NCBI GenBank assembly: GCA_002254845.1
Contig: NKPT01000002.1
Location: forward strand, 124,001 to 188,000
Reading direction: 5' to 3'
Length of the DNA stretch: 64,000 nt
DNA from: Chloracidobacterium sp. CP2_5A
GTDB lineage: Bacteria; Acidobacteriota; Blastocatellia; Chloracidobacteriales; Chloracidobacteriaceae
Part shown: one piece after another, positions 30,084 to 39,963 of the stretch
How positions within the stretch are numbered: the stretch's first letter is position 1
Layout: every line of letters starts with the position of its first letter
The notes under the pieces: model-generated
What the model saw: only the letters and a program-made list of their open reading frames with translations
What the model was told of the DNA's origin: nothing
The model's database searches: none
Translations under genes and position numbers: made by a program

Positions 30084-31205
30084 TTGGCTCAAACGCGCAT
30101 GTTCCCTCTCGAGCAAAAAATCGGGCAGTTGTTATTCATTGGTCTGCCGGGTCCGGCCCTTGACGCTGAATCGCAGCGGCTGATCAAGTCCGTTCAGCCG
30201 GGCGGGGTCATTCTTTTCACGCGCAACCTGGAATCGCCCCAGCAAACAGCTGAACTTACCGCGGACATTCGCCGCTTCAGCCGAGTGATGCCGCTCATCT
30301 CCATTGACCAGGAGGGCGGGCGAGTGGATCGCCTGCGGCCGTTGGCTGGCCCCATGCCGGCGGCGAAACGAATTGCGATCGTGGATGACGCCAAGCTGGC
30401 TTTCGAGCTGGGGGTGGTCACTGCCGACTTGCTGCGTCCGCTGGGCTTCAATATGAACTTCGCCCCCGTGCTTGATCTTGAGGTTGGGGGCGACCAGCCA
30501 AATGGGCTGGAAGAGCGATGCTGGGGCAGCCACGCCCTGACCGTGATTCGCTTTGCCGGCACTTATCTCGAAGGTCTGCAAAATCAAGGCATTCTTGGTT
30601 GCGGGAAACACTTTCCCGGCCTCGGCGATACAACCGTGGACTCCCATCACACGCTGCCGACCGTCCAGCGCTCCGAAAAGCAGCTCTGGGATGAGGACCT
30701 GCGCGTGTACGCCGACTTGTTTGGCACGCTCTACACGCGCGTGCCGGCGGTCATGATCGCCCATGCCAGCTATCCGGCCTTTGACGGTTACGGCGGCATC
30801 CCGGCCTCGCTGTCGCACAACATCGTGACTGACTTGCTGCGCAAACGAATGGAGTTCTCCGGCATCGCCATCTGCGATGATCTCGAAATGGGCGCGATTC
30901 AGAAAACCATCGATTTTGCTGAAGCTGTCACGCGGGCCTTTGAAGCCGGGAATGACATGCTGTTGATTTGCAGCCGTCCAGACTTAATCTACGAGGCCCA
31001 GTCGGCGCTGATGCGCGCCGTGGAGTCCGGGCGCATCCCGCGTCAGCGCTTGGAGGCGTCCATTGATCGCATCGCTAAAATCAAAGCCATGGCGATGGCC
31101 CCGCAGCCCTACAGCGCCGAGGCCTTCCGACGCGCGACGGAGCGGCTTTCCGCCATCTACCGCGCCGCGGTCGAGTCTTCCGCGCTCCAGGGAAGCCTGT
31201 CATGA
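30084..31205 (+). CDS. nagZ: Beta-N-acetylhexosaminidase (GH3)
   Basis: 373 aa; 'SIDQEGGRVDRLR', 'GCGKHFPGLGDTTVDSHHTLP'; start codon not ATG. Confidence 0.88.
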   Translation: MAQTRMFPLEQKIGQLLFIGLPGPALDAESQRLIKSVQPGGVILFTRNLESPQQTAELTADIRRFSRVMPLISIDQEGGRVDRLRPLAGPMPAAKRIAIVDDAKLAFELGVVTADLLRPLGFNMNFAPVLDLEVGGDQPNGLEERCWGSHALTVIRFAGTYLEGLQNQGILGCGKHFPGLGDTTVDSHHTLPTVQRSEKQLWDEDLRVYADLFGTLYTRVPAVMIAHASYPAFDGYGGIPASLSHNIVTDLLRKRMEFSGIAICDDLEMGAIQKTIDFAEAVTRAFEAGNDMLLICSRPDLIYEAQSALMRAVESGRIPRQRLEASIDRIAKIKAMAMAPQPYSAEAFRRATERLSAIYRAAVESSALQGSLS

Positions 31206-33442
31206 CGCCCGCCGCGCGACGCTGGATTCGATTCCTCGCGCTGACCGGCGCGCTTGTGACGACGGCTTACCTCATATCGCACTTCGTCGCTCGCCGGACG
31301 CCCCCCAAGCGCTCCGAAGAAGCGCGCCGCGCCCTTGCGCCAGACATTGAAGTGGTTTCAAGCGATTTCCAGTACGTCCACAAGGAAGGCGATGTGACGC
31401 GGCTCATCTTGCAGGCGAAGCGGGACACCGCGTTTGTGGACGGGCGACACAAGCTGGAGGGCGTCGAGTTGCAAACCTTCAACGCGCAGGGACAGCCCAC
31501 CGGCAAGCTGACTGCCAATAACTGCGACTATGACCCTGCGGCGCGAGTTTCCGATTTTAGGGGCAACGTCGTCGTCGCCACGGCGCAGGGGCTAACGGTC
31601 AAAACCGAGGCGTTACGTTATGACCGAGACGCGGAAAGCGCGGAAACGTCCGAGCTGACGCAGTTCGCCCGCGGGCGCGTCAGCGGGGAAGCTGTGGGCG
31701 TTCGTTTCGACGGCCAAGCGGATCGGCTAGTCCTGGAGAAAGCCGTCCGCGTGACGGTCGCGCCGGAAAAGCCGGAACAGCCGACATCAGTCATCACTGC
31801 CGGGAAGGCCGAGTACCTAGCCCAGGAAAAGCGCCTCGCGCTCAGCGGCGGGGCGAAGGTCGCGCAGCGCGGCGATTCGCTGTCCGCCCAAACGATGACA
31901 GCCCAGCTTGACGAGGCCCAGCGGCTGCGTCGAGTGGAAGCGCAAGCGGGGGCGACCTTGCAGAGTTCTGAAAAAGCCTTCGTCCTGACCGCGCAGGCGC
32001 TGGCGTTCGACTTTGACCTGGCGGGCGGGTTGACGCGCGCGGTTGGGACGGGGCAGTCCGCGCTTCGCCAGCAGTCCGAAACCGAGCGGCGCGAAGTCTT
32101 CGCCGATCGCCTGGAAGCGGAATTTGTCCGCGGCGCCAGCGCGAGCGACATCGCCTCCGCGCAGGCGACGGGCAACGCCCGGCTTCAAATTGAGCCGGTT
32201 GACGCATCGCCTGCGTCCGCGCCGGAGCAAAAGATCATCCGCGCCAACGCTCTGCGCGTCGCTTTCGCCCCTGGCGGCCGCGTCATGCAGAGCGCCGTCG
32301 CCGACGGCGCGGCGACGCTCTCCGTCCTGCCCCTCGCGCCGACCCCGCGCAGCGAGACGAAAACGATTCGCGCGCCGCGCTTTGACGCCGTCTTTTACCC
32401 TGACGGCAAGCTGCAAGCGTGCGCCGCCGCCGGAGGCGTCGAGATGGTTGCCGAGCCCTCCCTGCCCAGCGCGGGCCGTCCGCCGCGAAAAACGACCAGC
32501 GAGCGCGCTGAAGCCGACTTTGACGCCGCGCGCGGCGACCTGACGCGCATTGCCCAAATCGGCAATGTGGCTTTTGAGGAAGGTCCGCGTCATGCCTTGG
32601 CCGAGCGCGCCACGTTCCTGCGCGCGCGCGAAGTCGTCGAGCTGCGCGGCGAAAGCCGGCGTCCGGTGGTATGGGACGACGAAGCTCGGGCCGAGGCCCG
32701 CGAGTTAGACCTTTCGACGGCGGGGCGCTCGCACGTGGCGCGCGGCGACGTTCGGACGACCTACTATGACGCTCGCCGCGCCGGCAGCGCCGGCTTTTTT
32801 GGGCAGCCAGGCGCGCCGGTGTTCATTACCGCCCGGGAAGCCCGCGCCGAGTCGGACCGGGCGGTTTTTATGGGTGACGCCCGCTGTTGGCAGGATGACA
32901 GCTTCGCGCGCGGCGACCGGCTGGAGATCTCCAAAGCCGATCGCCGCATGACCGTGACCGGACAGGTTTCCACAGCCTTTTACCGCGTCGCGCGCCCGGC
33001 GATGGGCAAGTCGGCGGACGGCTCACGCCCGGCGTCAAGCGATGCGCCAGTCTTTGGCTCGGCGCGAGCGTTCACATACAGCGATGTCGAGCGGCGGGCG
33101 CGTTACGCCGGGGATGTCAAGCTCGCGCAGGGCGACGCGACGCTGACCGCCGACGTCGTGGATGTGGATCTCGCCCCCCGCGAGAATCGCCTTGAGCGTC
33201 TCACGGCCACGGGCAGGGCGGTGATTGTCCAGCCCGGCAGGCGAGCCGCGGGCGATGTCATCCGTTATACAGCGGCCGATGATCGCTATGTCGTCACCGG
33301 CAACTTAGCGCGCGTCGAGGATGCCGAGCGCGGCGTGTCAACCGCGCCGGAAGTTTCCTTTGCCAAGTCGGAGGGCGTCGTCCGGGCGTCAGGCGGGGCA
33401 AGCCCGCAGCGCGTCCGCTCGACCTACCAGCCGAAGCCGTAG
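31202..33442 (+). CDS. LptC-like protein with extended OstA/LptA-like beta-jellyroll repeats
   Basis: 746 aa; N-terminal TM; 'YVHKEGDVTRLILQAKRDTAFVDGRHKLEGVELQTFNAQG' and repeated '...RARYAGDVKLAQGDATLTADVVDVDLAPRENRLERLTATGRAVI'. Confidence 0.75.
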   Translation: MTPAARRWIRFLALTGALVTTAYLISHFVARRTPPKRSEEARRALAPDIEVVSSDFQYVHKEGDVTRLILQAKRDTAFVDGRHKLEGVELQTFNAQGQPTGKLTANNCDYDPAARVSDFRGNVVVATAQGLTVKTEALRYDRDAESAETSELTQFARGRVSGEAVGVRFDGQADRLVLEKAVRVTVAPEKPEQPTSVITAGKAEYLAQEKRLALSGGAKVAQRGDSLSAQTMTAQLDEAQRLRRVEAQAGATLQSSEKAFVLTAQALAFDFDLAGGLTRAVGTGQSALRQQSETERREVFADRLEAEFVRGASASDIASAQATGNARLQIEPVDASPASAPEQKIIRANALRVAFAPGGRVMQSAVADGAATLSVLPLAPTPRSETKTIRAPRFDAVFYPDGKLQACAAAGGVEMVAEPSLPSAGRPPRKTTSERAEADFDAARGDLTRIAQIGNVAFEEGPRHALAERATFLRAREVVELRGESRRPVVWDDEARAEARELDLSTAGRSHVARGDVRTTYYDARRAGSAGFFGQPGAPVFITAREARAESDRAVFMGDARCWQDDSFARGDRLEISKADRRMTVTGQVSTAFYRVARPAMGKSADGSRPASSDAPVFGSARAFTYSDVERRARYAGDVKLAQGDATLTADVVDVDLAPRENRLERLTATGRAVIVQPGRRAAGDVIRYTAADDRYVVTGNLARVEDAERGVSTAPEVSFAKSEGVVRASGGASPQRVRSTYQPKP

Positions 33443-33485
33443 CTTTTGGAACGCGCGCCCTTACTGGTCCCTGACTGTCGGTCCT

Positions 33486-33534
33486 GACTGAGCCAGGGTC
33501 GCGACGTTCAACGCTCGAAGACCCTGGCTCAGTC
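33486..33534. other. Large perfect hairpin (15-bp stem, 19-nt loop) in convergent intergenic region
   Basis: GACTGAGCCAGGGTC / GACCCTGGCTCAGTC; no T-tract follows. Confidence 0.85.
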
Positions 33535-33603
33535 GGGCGGCTGCGGAGGGTCGCCGCCCTTGGCGACCTCGCTGGCGCGCCCTACATCGGTAGGTAAGGC
33601 GCG

Positions 33604-34854
33604 CTAAAGCCGCCTAAACAGCAAGCCGCCATTCGTGCCGCCAAAGCCGGCCGCATTGGACAGCGCGTAGTTGACTACCGCCGGCCGCGGCTCGTTCGGC
33701 GTGTAGTCCAGGTCGCAGTCGGGGTCGGGCGTTTCATAGTTGATGGTTGGGGGAATCGTCTGTCGCGCTACTGCCAGCGCGCTGTAGCAGGCTTCGATGC
33801 CGCCGGCCGCGCCCAACGCATGGCCTGTCATAGACTTGGTCGAGCTGACCGCCAATCGGTAGGCATGCTCGCCAAAGGCCCGCTTGATGGCCATGGTTTC
33901 AAACTTGTCATTATACGGCGTCGAGGTGCCGTGCGCGTTGATGTAATCCACCTGCTCCGGCCGCGCGCCGGCATCCTGCAAGGTGGCGAGCATCATGCGG
34001 TATAAGCCGTCGCCTTCCGGAGCCGGCGCGGTGATGTGATAGGCGTCGCCGCTCATGCCATAGCCGACCAGTTCAGCGTACATCGTCGCGCCGCGCGCTA
34101 CCGCGTGATCATAGGCTTCGAGAATCAGAATGCCCGCGCCCTCGCCCAGCAGGAAGCCGTCGCGCTGCGCGTCAAACGGGCGCGAGGCGCGTTGCGGGTC
34201 GTCGTTGCGCGTGGACATTGCCTTCGCCGCTGAAAAGCCGCTGACGCCCATCGGCGTAATCGCGCCTTCCGTGCCGCCGCAGATCATCACGTCGGCTTCG
34301 CCGCGCTGGATGAGTCGAAACGCCTCGCCAATGGCGTGAACGCCCGCTGCGCAGGCCGTCGCCGTCGCCCCGCAGGGTCCCTGCAGTCCGTAGCGAATCG
34401 AAATGTGGCCCGCAGCCATGTTGACGAGAAAGCCAATCATGAAATACGGCGAAATGTGGCGCGGGCCGTCGTCAAGCAGCCGGGCGTGCTCGCGCTCAAT
34501 GACGTTGAAGCCGCCGATGCCGCTGCTGACATAGGCGCCGCACCGCTGACGGTCGAGGCGCGCCAGGTCAAGCCGACTATCGGCGATCGCTTCCTCAGCC
34601 GCGGCGACGGCATAGTGAATGTAGGGCGCGGTTCGCTTGACTTCGCGCGCATCGAAGAATTGCCGCGGGTCAAAGTCCTTGACCTCTGCCGCAAAGCGCG
34701 TGTCATAGCCGCTGGCGTCAAAGCGGGTAATGGGGCCGGCCCCGGAGCGCCCGTTCAGCAGGGACTGCCAGTTTTCCTCGCGCGTATTGCCAATCGGCGT
34801 CACCAGACCGATGCCAGTCACCGCGACGCGCCTTTTTTGGGGGGATGTATCCAT
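33604..34854 (-). CDS. fabF: Beta-ketoacyl-ACP synthase II paralog
   Basis: Start MDTSPQKRRVAVTGIGLVTPIG; 'TATACAAGVHAIGEAF', 'NAHGTSTPYND', 'SSTKSMTGHALGAAGGIEA'. Confidence 0.93.
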   Translation of the reverse strand: MDTSPQKRRVAVTGIGLVTPIGNTREENWQSLLNGRSGAGPITRFDASGYDTRFAAEVKDFDPRQFFDAREVKRTAPYIHYAVAAAEEAIADSRLDLARLDRQRCGAYVSSGIGGFNVIEREHARLLDDGPRHISPYFMIGFLVNMAAGHISIRYGLQGPCGATATACAAGVHAIGEAFRLIQRGEADVMICGGTEGAITPMGVSGFSAAKAMSTRNDDPQRASRPFDAQRDGFLLGEGAGILILEAYDHAVARGATMYAELVGYGMSGDAYHITAPAPEGDGLYRMMLATLQDAGARPEQVDYINAHGTSTPYNDKFETMAIKRAFGEHAYRLAVSSTKSMTGHALGAAGGIEACYSALAVARQTIPPTINYETPDPDCDLDYTPNEPRPAVVNYALSNAAGFGGTNGGLLFRRL

Positions 34855-34890
34855 AGCTTGAACGATAGGAAGAGCCTGAACGATAGGCAG
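34855..34890. repeat. 18-bp imperfect tandem repeat immediately upstream of second fabF start
   Basis: agcttgaacgataggaag / agcctgaacgataggcag, 16/18 identical. Confidence 0.8.
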
Positions 34891-34953
34891 CCGCCCGCAA
34901 TCCCGCAAGGACTGGGCCCCGGCCAGGCTGGCGGGGAACCTGAGCGGAAAACG

Positions 34954-35469
34954 TTAGAAGCCCAGCAGCCGCCCCAGAGCTTGCGGCCCCGGATTGAACA
35001 GTAGCGCCGCCGCGCCAATCTTGACCGTCGGCACGACGCGCCGCCCGCCGCTCCACTCGATGATTTGTTCCGGCGCGCCGGCGATGCGCTCGATGTCAAT
35101 CTTGTCATAGGTCGCGCCAGCGTCATCGAGATAGCTTTCAAGGTGGCGACAGTCCGGGCACCAGCCGGCGCTATACACGGTGACCGGCTGTCCGGTTAAC
35201 GCCGCGCCGACCCCCGGCGCGTACGCCGGCGCCAGCATGTCCGGGGTGGCGTTGAAGAATACCGCGCGAATTTTCTCGCCAATCCGCACAATTGGGAACG
35301 CCGCCGACGCGTTGTCCGCCCACTTGGCAACTAACTGCCGCGCCGCCTCGTCTTCCGTGACGTTGACGACCTTGAAATCCGCGCCGAGACCCATGAAAAA
35401 AGCCCGAAGCCGGCTGACTTCCGCCTCGCGCTCGCCATCGTCGTAGATGTAAACCGCTTCGTCTAGCAT
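34954..35469 (-). CDS. Glutaredoxin/thioredoxin-fold protein (CPDC-type C-terminal domain)
   Basis: 171 aa; 'VTVYSAGWCPDCRHLESYLDDAGATYDKIDIE' and 'RRVVPTVKIG'. Confidence 0.8.
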   Translation of the reverse strand: MLDEAVYIYDDGEREAEVSRLRAFFMGLGADFKVVNVTEDEAARQLVAKWADNASAAFPIVRIGEKIRAVFFNATPDMLAPAYAPGVGAALTGQPVTVYSAGWCPDCRHLESYLDDAGATYDKIDIERIAGAPEQIIEWSGGRRVVPTVKIGAAALLFNPGPQALGRLLGF

Positions 35470-35615
35470 GTCACGTCCGCCTTTCGCGCCCCGGCCGCTG
35501 TCGCGGCGACGGGGGGTATGTTGAAATCGTTGACTCGCAAAGGGATGAAGCCTAACATTTGAAAACGCTCAACGATGTTTGCATCCCCTTCGTGCTCGCG
35601 CCGAGAGGTCAGGTT

Positions 35616-36110
35616 ATGGCGTATTCATCCGAAGGCCGAAAAAACGTGTACACCGTCGAGACGCCGCGCGGCAAGGTTTCCATTCCTGACAAGTTGTACT
35701 TCAAAATTGGCGAAGTGTGCGAGATTGTCGGCGTTGAGCCGCATGTGCTGCGCTACTGGGAGCAGGAGTTCCCGCAGCTTGCGCCCCAGAAAAGCTCTGC
35801 CGGGCAGCGTATTTATCGCCGTAAGGATGTCGAAATCGCCCTCCGTATCAAGTCGCTGCGGGAGGATGAAGGCTTCACCATCGCCGGCGCGAAGAAAAAG
35901 CTTTCCGCCGAGCGCGCTACCGCCGGACGGCTCAAGGTCGTGCCCATCGAGCGCCCGACCGAAGCCTCGCTCGTCGCGCCGACCGAAGCCGCCCCATCGG
36001 AATTCGCCGCTGAAACGCCGTCTCGGGCGCGCGAGGCGCTGGCGACGCTGCGCCAAGTTCGCGCTGGGCTGGAAGAGGTTCTCGCCCTGTTGCGCGCCGC
36101 GCCGCGCTAG
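35616..36110 (+). CDS. MerR-family transcriptional regulator
   Basis: Start MAYSSEGRKNVY; 'LYFKIGEVCEIVGVEPHVLRYWEQEFPQLAPQKSSAGQRIYRRKDVEIALRIKSL'. Confidence 0.9.
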   Translation: MAYSSEGRKNVYTVETPRGKVSIPDKLYFKIGEVCEIVGVEPHVLRYWEQEFPQLAPQKSSAGQRIYRRKDVEIALRIKSLREDEGFTIAGAKKKLSAERATAGRLKVVPIERPTEASLVAPTEAAPSEFAAETPSRAREALATLRQVRAGLEEVLALLRAAPR

Positions 36111-36206
36111 CCCGCTTTTCGCAACAACGCAGTCTGGCATGCCTGAGGTCGCCTTTGGGCCCGCCGGCCCCGAAGCCGCCGCGCCTAAGCGGAAAGCGCG
36201 CTGGTC

Positions 36207-38069
36207 TCACTCCCCGGTAGTCGGCGGCGATGTCGCGTAGCGATAGCGAACGCGCTCGACCACTCGCCCAGCCTCGGCCGCGGACTCTATGGTGACCACA
36301 TCGAACGCCTCGGTCACGGCCAGGAGCGACAGCAGATTTTGCCCAAAGAAGGCGATGGATTCATCCGCCGGCTCGTTTTCAAGCGGCGTCAGCGACGCGT
36401 CGCCCCGGAAGCCGATGATGCGCATGACCCGCTGGTAGCCTGGCGCGAGCGCCCGTAGGCGAAGGGTCGCCTGCCGATAGGCTGTCGCCGAAACATCCGG
36501 CTGGACGGAAGTCGCCGCGGACAAGCGCGCCTTGAGTCGCTCCGCATAAGCGACCGAGCCGGCAATGACCACGACATCGTCGCTGACGAAGTACGCCCCG
36601 CAGCGATCCAGCGCGGTCGCTGCTGCGCGCGGCGACGCCACGCCTGTCGCGCTGGCTTCCCACGTAATCTGCGGGACTGTTCCAGCGACAAAGAGCCTCT
36701 GCCCGATGGCGCGCGATAACCCGGCCTCAAACGCTTTCGTATTGAAAGGGCGCCCGCAGCGAATAGCGACGGCGCGCTCAAACGTCACAAACGGCGAGCT
36801 GTTGTCGAAGCTGGTCTCGCCCAGCCGAGCGACCAGCGTCGGCTGCGCGTCCCTCAGCAAAGCGGCTAGCTCGCCCTCCAGCGGATCGAGCGGGCGGGCC
36901 GCCGCCGGCCGCGCCGCCAGCGGCGGCGCGTTGGGATCATCCAGGTCGCGGTCGAAGCGCCCATCTAGGCGCTGGTAACGCCCGCCGCTCGCTCCGGTAT
37001 CGAAGCGGTCCTCAATCACCCGAATGCGGGGCGGCTCGGCGGATGGCATTGAGCGAAGCGGGGGAAACACAACCTGCGCCGCCACGGCGGAGACGCGCTC
37101 TGCGGCATCTTCCTTCACCGTCTCAACGGCGACAAACGGCGCCACGCTCAGCAGCCGCTGCGCCAACGGCTGTTGCCGGGGCGTGAACGCCGCCGGAACC
37201 GGGCGGCCGGACGTCAGCGACCAGCGCCGCTCCTGTACGCCATCGCCCGCAAACTCGACATCCGCCAGCGTCGCTTCAATGCCGTCCAGCTCGGTTGCCG
37301 CCGCGCCGTGCACCCAGTAGTAGCCAAAGTAAGGCTGCTTGCGCAGGCGCGGCACGTCCGTCCACAACGTCACGTCATGCGGCGCGAACCCGTCGGCAAT
37401 GGACAGCGTCTGAGCCATGGTTGAAAAGAGCGCGTCTTCGCCTGTGCCGGAAAGGTTGTCAAGCGTCCGCTGCATCAGGGCTTCGCTGGTCGTCACGACG
37501 AGCTTGCCCGGCGGCGTCGCCACGCAGAGGCCCTGGCGCAGCCGACCGCCGTCCGTGGCCAAGTCGCGGGCCAGGTAGGTCTGCCCCGTCGCGGTCGTCC
37601 GGGTCTCAAACGCGCTCTTGCGGGCGAGCAAAGGCGTGGCCGCCGCCTGCGCCGCCGATAGCTCGGTTATGAAAGCCAGCTCAAGCTTGCCCATGTCATA
37701 GAGGGCGATCGCCGAGGCCTTGCCGGCCATCTGAGCCACAACGTTTTCGGTCAGCGTGACGCCAACGCCCGTCTCGAACTCGCGGATGCGCTCGTTGAGC
37801 TTGGCCCACAACCGCGATCGGCGAAATGCGCGGTAGCTGTCGCTGGCATAATAGCGATTGGCAAGCTGCGACTTCCGCCAGCGCGCAAACAGGTCGCCGA
37901 AGTCCCGCGCTTGCAGGTACGCCAGCGCGCCCTTGGGCAGCGCGCGCGCCAACGCCAGCCCGTCATTGGCGCCGGCGCGCCGGTCGGCGGCGCTAACCAG
38001 CGCGCCAACAACCGCCAGTAGCAGCGAGAGACCGTAGGAAAGCCGACGCGCCCAGTCGCCGTGCCGCAT
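36207..38069 (-). CDS. Exported hypothetical protein (DUF3352-like)
   Basis: 620 aa; N-terminal hydrophobic segment, 'LPKGALAYLQARDFGDLFARWRKSQL'. Confidence 0.55.
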   Translation of the reverse strand: MRHGDWARRLSYGLSLLLAVVGALVSAADRRAGANDGLALARALPKGALAYLQARDFGDLFARWRKSQLANRYYASDSYRAFRRSRLWAKLNERIREFETGVGVTLTENVVAQMAGKASAIALYDMGKLELAFITELSAAQAAATPLLARKSAFETRTTATGQTYLARDLATDGGRLRQGLCVATPPGKLVVTTSEALMQRTLDNLSGTGEDALFSTMAQTLSIADGFAPHDVTLWTDVPRLRKQPYFGYYWVHGAAATELDGIEATLADVEFAGDGVQERRWSLTSGRPVPAAFTPRQQPLAQRLLSVAPFVAVETVKEDAAERVSAVAAQVVFPPLRSMPSAEPPRIRVIEDRFDTGASGGRYQRLDGRFDRDLDDPNAPPLAARPAAARPLDPLEGELAALLRDAQPTLVARLGETSFDNSSPFVTFERAVAIRCGRPFNTKAFEAGLSRAIGQRLFVAGTVPQITWEASATGVASPRAAATALDRCGAYFVSDDVVVIAGSVAYAERLKARLSAATSVQPDVSATAYRQATLRLRALAPGYQRVMRIIGFRGDASLTPLENEPADESIAFFGQNLLSLLAVTEAFDVVTIESAAEAGRVVERVRYRYATSPPTTGE

Positions 38070-38101
38070 ATCGAGAAGCTCCTCCCTGGCTTTCCGCGAG
38101 C

Positions 38102-39916
38102 TTACTTCACCCGCGCGAGCACGTAGGTCAAGTCGTCATGCTGCGGGGTGCTGCCGACAAATTCCCGGATGGCGCTTAGCAGCCGATCCGAGATTTGATC
38201 AATGGGCAGGTCAGCCGACGCCGCCAACAACTCGCGGACGCGGTCTTCGCCAAACTCGTCGTCGCGCTCGTTCGTGGATTCCGTCACGCCATCCGTGTAA
38301 AGAAATAGCAAGTCGCCCGGCTCAAGCTGCGCTTCCTGGACCTCGTAGGTTCCCCAGTCAAACATGCCGAGGCAGAAGCCGCCGCTGGCGAAGCGGAGCC
38401 ATTCGCCAGTCCGCGGGCGGTAAAGCAACGGGTCGTTGTGACCGGCGTTGATGGAGCGAAACAGGCGCGTTTCGAGATCGAAGACGCCGTAAAAAAACGT
38501 GATGTAGTTATACGACGGCGACGCCTTGTAGATGGCGCGGTTCAGCCGCGTCACGGTTTCCGCCAAGTCGTAGCTTTCGACGAGCGCCCGGAAGCTCGCC
38601 TGAAGCGTTGACACGAGCAGCGCCGCCGGCGTTCCCTTGCCCGACACATCCGCGATGACGAGACCCAGCTTTGGCTCTTCGAAGCGAATGTAGTCGTAAT
38701 AATCGCCGCCGACCTGCCGGCAAGAGAGATTCAGACCAATGGTTTCAATCGTGGCGAGCGACGGCGAGCTGTCGGGCAAAATGCGCTGCTGAATGGCGGC
38801 CGCGACTTCAAGCTCCTTCTCGATGCGCTCTTTCTCGATGGCTTCCGCGTGGAGCCGCGCATTCTCGATAGCGATGGCGGCCTGCGTCGCCAAGGCCGAC
38901 AAAAACTGCTCGTCGTCCTCGGTGAACGCGGCGTAACCGTCCCGGCTCTGCTTGTCGCAGACCATAAGCGCGCCGACGGTTTGACCGCTGACGATGAGCG
39001 GCAAGATGGCGCAGTTTTTCGGTCCGCCGCATTCCCGCTGATTGAGCCGACAGCCGCGCTGCCCGGCAATCACGACCTCGTGAATCTCGCGCGGCTGCAC
39101 CTGATCGAGCGGCAGAAGCGCCTTCGGCGGATAATCGGCGTCCATGCCAAACGAGGCCGCCACCCGCAAGCCGCCCTTTTCGAGCGAAAATAACGCGCCT
39201 TCGCTGGCGTCAAGCAGCATCACGGCCCGCTGAACGATTTCGCTCGCCATGGGGTCAAGCTCGTGGAGCGCGCCAATGGCCAGCCCGACATCATACAGCG
39301 ACTGCATTTCCAGCACTTTTCGCTTGAGCCGGAAGTTGGCTTCCCGAATCTCGCCGATGATTTGAAAGTTATAGAGCGCCAGCGAGGCGTGCTGAGCCAT
39401 GGTCGCCAGCAACTGCAAATCGTCCGACGTGTAATCGCCGCGCCCGAACTTGTCGCTCAGGCTCAGGACGCCCACCAGGCGGCTGCCTACCGCCAGCGGC
39501 ATCCACAAGCGGGCTTGCAAGCGAGCGAAGGCGGATCGGTCAGCCACCGCTTGGTCGGCCAGCCCCTGGCCCTTAGTCGCCAAGTCAATCGGCTTCAGGT
39601 GCAGCCGCAGCCACTCCGCCGCCGCCGCCGACAACGCGACTGTCGGCGGGTTCTCGATGCCGCGCCCAACCACGGGGCGCAACTGCTCCGCGGCCGCGTC
39701 ATAGAGCAGGATAACGCCCTTCGAGGCCGTCAGCGTGCCAAGAATCAGGTGCAGAAGCTCCCGCGCCGTCGTTTCAAAGCTGCCCCCGGACGTCGTGGCT
39801 TCGCCAATATCAGCCAGGGCGGACAAACTGTAGAGCAGGCGCTCTACGCGCTCTTCGCTAACGGCGGCGGATGCGCCGGGCGCGGCCGTGGAGGGTAACG
39901 ACATAGCGGATTCCAT
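38102..39916 (-). CDS. GAF-domain PP2C/SpoIIE-type serine phosphatase (RsbU-like)
   Basis: 604 aa; 'AAAIQQRILPDSSP', 'QVGGDYYDYIRFEEPKLGLVIADVSGKGTPAALLVSTLQ', 'LFLYTDGVTESTN'. Confidence 0.92.
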   Translation of the reverse strand: MESAMSLPSTAAPGASAAVSEERVERLLYSLSALADIGEATTSGGSFETTARELLHLILGTLTASKGVILLYDAAAEQLRPVVGRGIENPPTVALSAAAAEWLRLHLKPIDLATKGQGLADQAVADRSAFARLQARLWMPLAVGSRLVGVLSLSDKFGRGDYTSDDLQLLATMAQHASLALYNFQIIGEIREANFRLKRKVLEMQSLYDVGLAIGALHELDPMASEIVQRAVMLLDASEGALFSLEKGGLRVAASFGMDADYPPKALLPLDQVQPREIHEVVIAGQRGCRLNQRECGGPKNCAILPLIVSGQTVGALMVCDKQSRDGYAAFTEDDEQFLSALATQAAIAIENARLHAEAIEKERIEKELEVAAAIQQRILPDSSPSLATIETIGLNLSCRQVGGDYYDYIRFEEPKLGLVIADVSGKGTPAALLVSTLQASFRALVESYDLAETVTRLNRAIYKASPSYNYITFFYGVFDLETRLFRSINAGHNDPLLYRPRTGEWLRFASGGFCLGMFDWGTYEVQEAQLEPGDLLFLYTDGVTESTNERDDEFGEDRVRELLAASADLPIDQISDRLLSAIREFVGSTPQHDDLTYVLARVK

Positions 39917-39963
39917 GACGAGCGAGGGAGAGCGGGCCGCGCCGGCCGGCCAGGACAGCGCCG

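Noticed and set aside
33486-33534. Classic rho-independent terminator
   Set aside because: Strong stem but no T-tract on either strand, so reported as an unexplained hairpin instead.
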